Shown in pieces: positions 6,745 to 10,637 of a DNA stretch of 10,637 bases. Source of the DNA: Candidatus Bathyarchaeota archaeon (GTDB lineage: Archaea; Thermoproteota; Bathyarchaeia; RBG-16-48-13; GCA-020355125); contig JAUWWH010000008.1 in NCBI GenBank assembly GCA_030617005.1, positions 1 through 10,637 of the forward strand, written 5' to 3'. The translations under genes were made by a program, and so were the position numbers. The notes beneath the pieces are model-generated. The model saw nothing but the letters and a program-made list of their open reading frames with translations. It did not search any database and had not been told where the DNA came from. The first letter of the stretch is position 1. The number at the start of each line of letters is the position of its first letter.

Positions 6745-8592
6745 TTATCTCCGAAGCCTCTTCATTACCCTTTCAAGGGCTTTAAGATCCAGACTCTCTA
6801 ATGTTTCCTTTTTAGGTATTCCTCTATCATCCCAGCCAAGAGTGTTATAATATTCTCGCTTCTTCTGTTCCACTACTTTCTTATCCGTTGTCCTTCCCTT
6901 GTAAGGTCCTGTAGGCAATGGTTCATAGAATCGTGGGGGATTATCGTCGTCTTTATCAGGATCCCAAAATACGTCTGGTCCACCTAAGAGTAATTGTGCA
7001 CGTTGAAGTGTAACGATTCTTCTCCCGTGTTCCATACACCATTTATTCATAGTAATATCCCACCCCGTTACCACTTTTGCAAAGTCCCATATCAGATCTT
7101 GAACAACACAGAACATACAAACTACAGCGGAGTCCATGAAGACACTGACCATACCACTATACCCATCTCTAGCAGTCGATGTATGATCGCCGCCTTGAAC
7201 TGATGCAGCATACGCTATGTCCTTTGCATAATCCAGATTACTCCTTGTACCATGGGCTCCTATCTCAACACCTTTAACATGAATAGCATAAGGCATCACG
7301 TCTATTCCCTTCATTTCACTAATTTTAAGTGCTGCACGATAAGTTCCTTCAGCTAATACGTCTCCAATCTTCTCTCGGTTGACGATTAACCAGGCAAGTT
7401 TTGTGAATGATTCTGCGTCACCCCACTTCAACTCGAAACCCAGATCCTCTTTTGTTAAAATACTTCGTTGGTAGAGTTCAGCCGCGAAACCCATAGTGTT
7501 TGGACCGTTGATACCTGACATTCCTTGATTGTCGATGAGGGCACTTATGTGAATATTGTCTTCGGGGTCAAATATCCCTAGGTTGGTCCCACAATAAGCT
7601 TCAAGCTCATAATCGGGCATGTCTGTGATATCCCCTTTCCAACGTCCTGATTTTATGCAAGAAATTTTCATGCAACTCCTCGTACAATTGAAATCAGCCC
7701 AATAAGGTTTAACCCAGAAACGTGTTCTATACCGTACACCACTCATACTTCTCTCATCATGCCATTCTTCTTGCCAATTCCTTACAGGCTCAGAGCTAGT
7801 CACAGCACCAAATGACCACCCAGCATATCCTGTCCCCCAACGCCTCATACGGTCCATTGAGATGAGTCTTTTATGAATTTCATGTAACATAATTTCCATA
7901 GCTTTCGAAGCAGCTACATCTGGGAGTGAACCTCGACCTTTAGCTACAACCGCCTTCAAGTTTTTTGAACCCATTACTGCTCCATATCCTCCATATCCCG
8001 CAGCATGTGCAATTTTTGTCATGACTGCAGCGGTCCTTATCATGTTTTCACCCGCAGGACCGATATAAAGCATTGCAGGTTGTCTCCATAACCCTACATT
8101 TGGCTTTCGCTTTGTAAGTTCTTTCCTTACTTCAGCATTCAAGATCCTTATAGTATCTTCTCCCAATTTACCCCAAATGTGTGATGCGTCTCTTATCTCA
8201 GCTTTATTATCTGTGATAAGTAAGTATACTGGCTTGCTTGCTTTTCCAGTTACAAATATTCCATCGTAACCTGAACACTTCAATTCTACTGGAAACTCCG
8301 AGCTTGCAGTAGAACCAATTGTGCCATTACTTAGGGGCGATTTTCCGGATACACATATTCTCGCTCCTGGATGTATAGCAGTTAGTGGCCCGGTCAAGAG
8401 CGTGAATATGTTATCAGGACCTAACGGATCAACTTTAGACCATATTTTTCCTAATCGATCCCAAAGAACTTTTACTGCTAATCCTCGTCCACCAAAGTAC
8501 TGATAGAGAGTTGTTTCCGGAATCGTAATTTCATCAATCTTTTCTTTTGTAAGATCTATATCAAGGAATTTACCAGTGTATCCTTTCGACAT
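6745..8592 (-). CDS. Aldehyde:ferredoxin oxidoreductase family protein (tungstopterin enzyme)
   Basis: A complete 615-residue member of the AOR family, which oxidises aldehydes to acids (or runs the reverse reaction) with a tungsten bis-pterin and a [4Fe-4S] cluster, passing electrons to ferredoxin in the cytoplasm. The N-terminal domain carries GGRGLAVKVLW and the family signature YGGYGAVMGSKNLKAV (from about 200). A DNQGM motif at 354-358 matches the first pterin-binding D-x-x-G-L type site, and D487-SAVV-C492-MFC matches the second, with C492 as the likely distal cluster ligand. The expected C-x2-C-x3-C is not present. The segment reads D300-FN-C303-TRS-C307-MKIS-C312, so Asp300 aligns with the first cysteine and C312 is extra. 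The start is ATG 8592, with GGGTGATC four bases upstream and one base after the ferredoxin stop, implying translational coupling. The substrate cannot be told from sequence; it could be any AOR, FOR or GAPOR subgroup. Confidence 0.9.
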   Translation of the reverse strand: MSKGYTGKFLDIDLTKEKIDEITIPETTLYQYFGGRGLAVKVLWDRLGKIWSKVDPLGPDNIFTLLTGPLTAIHPGARICVSGKSPLSNGTIGSTASSEFPVELKCSGYDGIFVTGKASKPVYLLITDNKAEIRDASHIWGKLGEDTIRILNAEVRKELTKRKPNVGLWRQPAMLYIGPAGENMIRTAAVMTKIAHAAGYGGYGAVMGSKNLKAVVAKGRGSLPDVAASKAMEIMLHEIHKRLISMDRMRRWGTGYAGWSFGAVTSSEPVRNWQEEWHDERSMSGVRYRTRFWVKPYWADFNCTRSCMKISCIKSGRWKGDITDMPDYELEAYCGTNLGIFDPEDNIHISALIDNQGMSGINGPNTMGFAAELYQRSILTKEDLGFELKWGDAESFTKLAWLIVNREKIGDVLAEGTYRAALKISEMKGIDVMPYAIHVKGVEIGAHGTRSNLDYAKDIAYAASVQGGDHTSTARDGYSGMVSVFMDSAVVCMFCVVQDLIWDFAKVVTGWDITMNKWCMEHGRRIVTLQRAQLLLGGPDVFWDPDKDDDNPPRFYEPLPTGPYKGRTTDKKVVEQKKREYYNTLGWDDRGIPKKETLESLDLKALERVMKRLRR

Positions 8593-8593
8593 C

Positions 8594-9112
8594 TCAGATC
8601 ACCCTCTCTCCCTTTTCACCAAAAAGGTTTACTGCAAGATCTTTTGCGATAATGTACGGATCGATAGAATGTAACTTCTTTTGAACCCCAACATTCTCCT
8701 TTACATACCTTAGTGCATTATACATCGCTTCTGCACAAACCTTAACACATTCTGGTTCTCCACCGCATAGATCACAGATTATAGCTTTATTTGTCTCAGG
8801 GTGAAGGAATGGAACAGTCCCAGGACACTTTTTGATACAGAGTCCACAAGAAGTACATTTATCCTGTTCAACAATAACGGCTCCGGTTTGACTGTCTATG
8901 GACAGCGCTTCTACAGCACATGATTTTACACAGGGATAGTCATCACATTGCGCACAAAGGTGGGGAACCTCAAGGCCTGGAAAAGGCATAAATATTCGTA
9001 TACGCGACGCTTCAGGCCAAATACATCCCTCATGACGAAGGCTACAAGCAATCTCACATCTCCTACAGCCAGTGCAGCGGATATAATCCCTTACAATCCA
9101 ATTATTACTCAA
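8594..9112 (-). CDS. Ferredoxin-like electron-transfer subunit with four [4Fe-4S] motifs
   Basis: About 172 residues from the chosen start, with sixteen cysteines arranged as four clusters in the HycB/DmsB-like pattern: C13-x2-C-x2-C-x3-C23, C53-x2-C-x4-C-x3-C65, C86-x2-C-x2-C-x3-C96 followed by Pro, and C113-x2-C-x5-C-x3-C126. It should relay electrons between the AOR and a soluble acceptor, and such polyferredoxin subunits accompany many AOR genes. It lacks a Tat signal or membrane helix, so it is cytoplasmic. An upstream in-frame ATG at 9175 would extend the protein by 21 residues of unlikely, hydrophobic sequence, but that ATG lies in a TATA-like box. I prefer TTG 9112, which has GGTGAG eight bases upstream; GTG 9124 is another option. 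Its TGA ends one base before the AOR ATG, so the two are cotranscribed. Confidence 0.88.
   Translation of the reverse strand: MSNNWIVRDYIRCTGCRRCEIACSLRHEGCIWPEASRIRIFMPFPGLEVPHLCAQCDDYPCVKSCAVEALSIDSQTGAVIVEQDKCTSCGLCIKKCPGTVPFLHPETNKAIICDLCGGEPECVKVCAEAMYNALRYVKENVGVQKKLHSIDPYIIAKDLAVNLFGEKGERVI
8597..8603 (-). promoter_or_regulatory. Strong ribosome binding site of the AOR gene
   Basis: On the minus strand GGTGATC precedes the AOR ATG by four bases, within the last codons of the ferredoxin gene. It matches seven bases of the archaeal anti-Shine-Dalgarno complement and fixes ATG 8592 as the start. Confidence 0.6.
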
Positions 9113-9120
9113 TACATAAC

Positions 9121-9126
9121 TCACCA
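9121..9126 (-). promoter_or_regulatory. Ribosome binding site choosing the ferredoxin TTG start
   Basis: Minus-strand GGTGAG lies eight bases before TTG 9112 and overlaps the alternative GTG at 9124. This argues for the shorter ferredoxin protein. Confidence 0.45.
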
Positions 9127-9172
9127 ATTCAAATTTTAATAAGGAAAACTTAAGATAAATACTGAGAACAAA

Positions 9173-9180
9173 CATATAAA
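9173..9180 (-). promoter_or_regulatory. TATA box of the ferredoxin-AOR operon
   Basis: Minus-strand TTTATATG gives a predicted transcript start near 9151 and a leader of about 38 nt that contains the GGTGAG site. The ATG at 9175 falls inside this box, which makes it unlikely as a start codon. Confidence 0.45.
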
Positions 9181-9302
9181 TTGAATGGCTACTAACATCA
9201 TCAGTTATCTTCTTTAAGTAATATGATGGTTAATTCGATTTTGTTAAATGAAAAAAGTTTTAAGTAATATCTTTGAAGAGTTAATTTAATAAAAGGAATG
9301 TA

Positions 9303-9845
9303 ATGATGAGAACTCCAGCTTCAACTAAATTTATTAATGCTCTAAGTCATCTCGAAAAAGACAGGGTTTTAGATAAATCAATCTTAATAAATGCTGCAAG
9401 CCTTCGCATTTTAGGTGTTCGGATCCATACTTATTTCATTGATCTTCTCGTCCAAAAAAGTTACTACTTTACAAAGGCAACTGAAATGAAATTCTCGCCT
9501 AAATATGAGTTAGAGCCGGTGCCATTGAGAATCGAGGACTTTCCATTGAGATTAGGTACCATTAGTGGAGATCTATGTTCGTTTCGTCACTTGATAGAAC
9601 CTTATAACATCTACGAAGAAGTAGATTTTAAATTAGATGCACAGATCAAATCGATTAAAATAAGGCCTCATGACTACCTCAGAAAAGATTGCGAAGCTGC
9701 GATAGAGAGAATGATTCAACGTTTTGACGAACGGTACTGGCAAGATTTATACAGTTACCATAAACAGTTAGAGGCAATAGACCTAGGTATGAGCAAAGAT
9801 GCCATGCAATTTGGTCCACAAAAGTTTCTCAAGTTTGAAGGGTAA
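9303..9845 (+). CDS. Uncharacterised 180-residue protein divergent from the AOR operon
   Basis: I do not recognise this protein. It reads as soluble: no signal peptide, no membrane helix, only two cysteines, and no nucleotide-binding or metal motif. The N-terminal 60 residues look helical (KFINALSHLEKDRVLDK, then LINAASLRILGVRI). The middle is rich in Pro, Leu and Glu (KYELEPVPLRIEDFPLRLG), and the C-terminal third is a charged helical stretch with aromatics (AAIERMIQRFDERYWQDLYS). Start: tandem ATGs at 9303 and 9306, with AAAAGGAA five to eight bases upstream; either fits. Its head-to-head position with the ferredoxin-AOR operon could mean a shared control region, but that alone gives no function. 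An RNA-binding or tRNA-related role and a small regulator are both possible, and nothing in the sequence chooses between them. Confidence 0.65.
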   Translation: MMRTPASTKFINALSHLEKDRVLDKSILINAASLRILGVRIHTYFIDLLVQKSYYFTKATEMKFSPKYELEPVPLRIEDFPLRLGTISGDLCSFRHLIEPYNIYEEVDFKLDAQIKSIKIRPHDYLRKDCEAAIERMIQRFDERYWQDLYSYHKQLEAIDLGMSKDAMQFGPQKFLKFEG

Positions 9846-10062
9846 CTATTCTCTCAATATAATCTAGACAGTTTCTTTATAGATTTAAGTTTTAAAGTTA
9901 CATAACTGTATCAAATGCTGATATGTTTAATTATTAATGTGAATTTTTCCCTCTATAAACATAAACGAATTAATAGAGTATTGTGTAGATATTACAAAAC
10001 TTCTGTTATTATGCTTGAAGTTGTTATAGTGCTTCAACATGAATTAAAAACTCTTTTTTCAC
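9846..10062. other. AT-rich intergenic stretch, first part
   Basis: No open reading frame with coding character and no RNA gene is visible. The only structure I see is a small stem, TTGAAG (10015-10020) with CTTCAA (10032-10037), which is too short to interpret. Confidence 0.4.
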
Positions 10063-10104
10063 CATTATGGAATTTAGACAAATTACCATAATGCCTTTTT
10101 TTTT
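10063..10104 (+). terminator. Hairpin plus T9 transcription terminator
   Basis: CATTATGGAATTT (10063-10075) pairs with AAATTACCATAATG (10080-10093) over 13 bp with one bulged A at 10085 and a 4-base AGAC loop. After CC, nine T residues follow at 10096-10104. This is the best-formed terminator in the window. It acts on the plus strand, so it could end the transcript of the 180-residue gene 217 nt upstream. A T6 run at 10053-10058 precedes the stem. Confidence 0.6.
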
Positions 10105-10331
10105 ATCCCTAACTTCTGATAAGGAATCAACTTTTTTACTTAGATCCATCCTGTTATCTAATATTTTTTCCACTTGTCCTGAAGAACATAGATCTGTGGA
10201 CAGAATAAGAGGATATTGCGGGCTATATCCTATATTTTCCCTTCATCTACCTTGATCAGATCCTAGACTACAAAGTTAGAGTATAAAGATCAAATTTGTG
10301 ACTATTTTGACTTGTAAAGGGATGATATTGT
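10105..10331. other. Intergenic stretch, second part
   Basis: No gene is supported here. A 62-codon open frame at 10067-10255 starts inside the terminator stem, has no ribosome binding site and shows no family resemblance, so I treat it as chance. Confidence 0.4.
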
Positions 10332-10637
10332 TTACGATAATTCATTTGGAATTTTCTGAATACTGTTCGATAGCACCCATTTTGATATGAGGTTTTGATG
10401 TCTCTGGTAACGTTTATCCATGAGGATGAAATTACACCAGTCATCTCTATGTCTGATTCCCCGCCCCATCGCTTGATTAGCTGCCCTAAAAGCATCCATT
10501 ATGTACCATTTCTCCCCCATTCTACTTTTCTTTTCGTTCAAGTATCGTATTTGTGCTCGCATCACAGGATCACTGTAATCCGCATATGGAACACCAATCA
10601 AGAAGATGCCTCTTGCTTCTTCATATGGGAAATTAGA
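10332..10637 (-). CDS. XPD/Rad3-family DNA helicase, 3' end only
   Basis: The last 101 codons of a gene that enters from the right edge. The translation begins SNFPYEEARGIFLIGVPYAD, matching the motif V region of XPD/Rad3/DinG-type superfamily 2 helicases (a FPG-x-AR-like segment, then GVPY). It continues with YSDPVMRAQIRYLNEKK and the motif VI helix FRAANQAMGRGIRHRDDW, in which Q, GR and R contact ATP. ILMDKRY and an ISKWV tail complete the usual C-terminal end. The iron-sulfur domain and Walker A that would confirm the XPD subgroup lie outside the window, so a related Rad3-like 5'-3' helicase is equally possible. Such proteins unwind DNA during nucleotide excision repair or R-loop and replication-stress processing. 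The stop is TAA at 10332-10334. No partner gene is adjacent. Confidence 0.85.
   Translation of the reverse strand, partial: SNFPYEEARGIFLIGVPYADYSDPVMRAQIRYLNEKKSRMGEKWYIMDAFRAANQAMGRGIRHRDDWCNFILMDKRYQRHQNLISKWVLSNSIQKIPNELS

Noticed and set aside
10067..10255. 62-codon open frame
   Set aside because: It starts inside the hairpin of a terminator, has no ribosome binding site, and resembles no family. It is best explained as chance in AT-rich DNA.
10268..10495. Second minus-strand frame overlapping the helicase end
   Set aside because: The other minus-strand frame holds helicase motifs V and VI over the same bases, so this one is a shadow.
1..10637. CRISPR array, insertion sequence, tRNA or rRNA gene
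   Set aside because: I found no regularly spaced repeats, no transposase motifs with terminal repeats, and no cloverleaf or conserved tRNA arm sequence in the intergenic stretches. A covariance-model search was not possible here.

Overview
The window looks like a chromosomal segment of an AT-rich archaeon, probably an anaerobe. The evidence is: a tungstopterin aldehyde:ferredoxin oxidoreductase (AOR) with its ferredoxin and a MoaD-like protein; an Lrp/AsnC regulator; an XPD/Rad3-type helicase; a secreted phosphatase ending in the CFI-box C-terminal domain; many GTG and TTG starts; GGTGATC-type ribosome binding sites; and TATA-like boxes about 26 bp before inferred transcript starts. A TACK-type lineage such as Bathyarchaeia fits the gene mix, but this is a guess from recall and was not tested.

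Left part (1-2600): a HExxH metallopeptidase-like gene split by a single missing base; a complete GCS2-family carboxylate-amine ligase ending in a large stem-loop that contains its stop codon; and an Lrp/AsnC regulator whose helix-turn-helix and ligand-binding halves are separated by another single missing base. Both breaks are repaired by adding one nucleotide and give smooth family-like proteins, so they are either assembly errors or very recent mutations.

Middle (2600-6310): a 981-residue cell-surface purple-acid-phosphatase-like protein (signal peptide, fibronectin-like domain, metallophosphatase, three Ig-like repeats, CFI-box, about four membrane helices), preceded by a perfect 12-bp palindrome beside its TATA box. 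It is followed by a small GIY-YIG protein that appears to be transcribed without a leader, and then a convergent intergenic stretch.

Right part (6310-9300, minus strand): a redox module. A ferredoxin-like subunit with four [4Fe-4S] motifs and the AOR are one nucleotide apart in an operon; a MoaD-like sulfur carrier lies 163 nt downstream with its own putative promoter. The ferredoxin would take electrons from aldehyde oxidation by the AOR. The AOR has an aspartate where the first cluster cysteine is expected, and an extra nearby cysteine. Divergent from this operon is an unrecognised 180-residue protein. A long non-coding stretch with a hairpin plus T9 terminator separates it from the truncated 3' end of an XPD/Rad3-like helicase, which leaves the window at the right edge.

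I found no defence locus, CRISPR array, transposon or RNA gene, and no convincing evidence of a wholly new system. The items most worth checking are the AOR cluster-ligand change, the two frameshifts, and the palindrome next to the phosphatase promoter.
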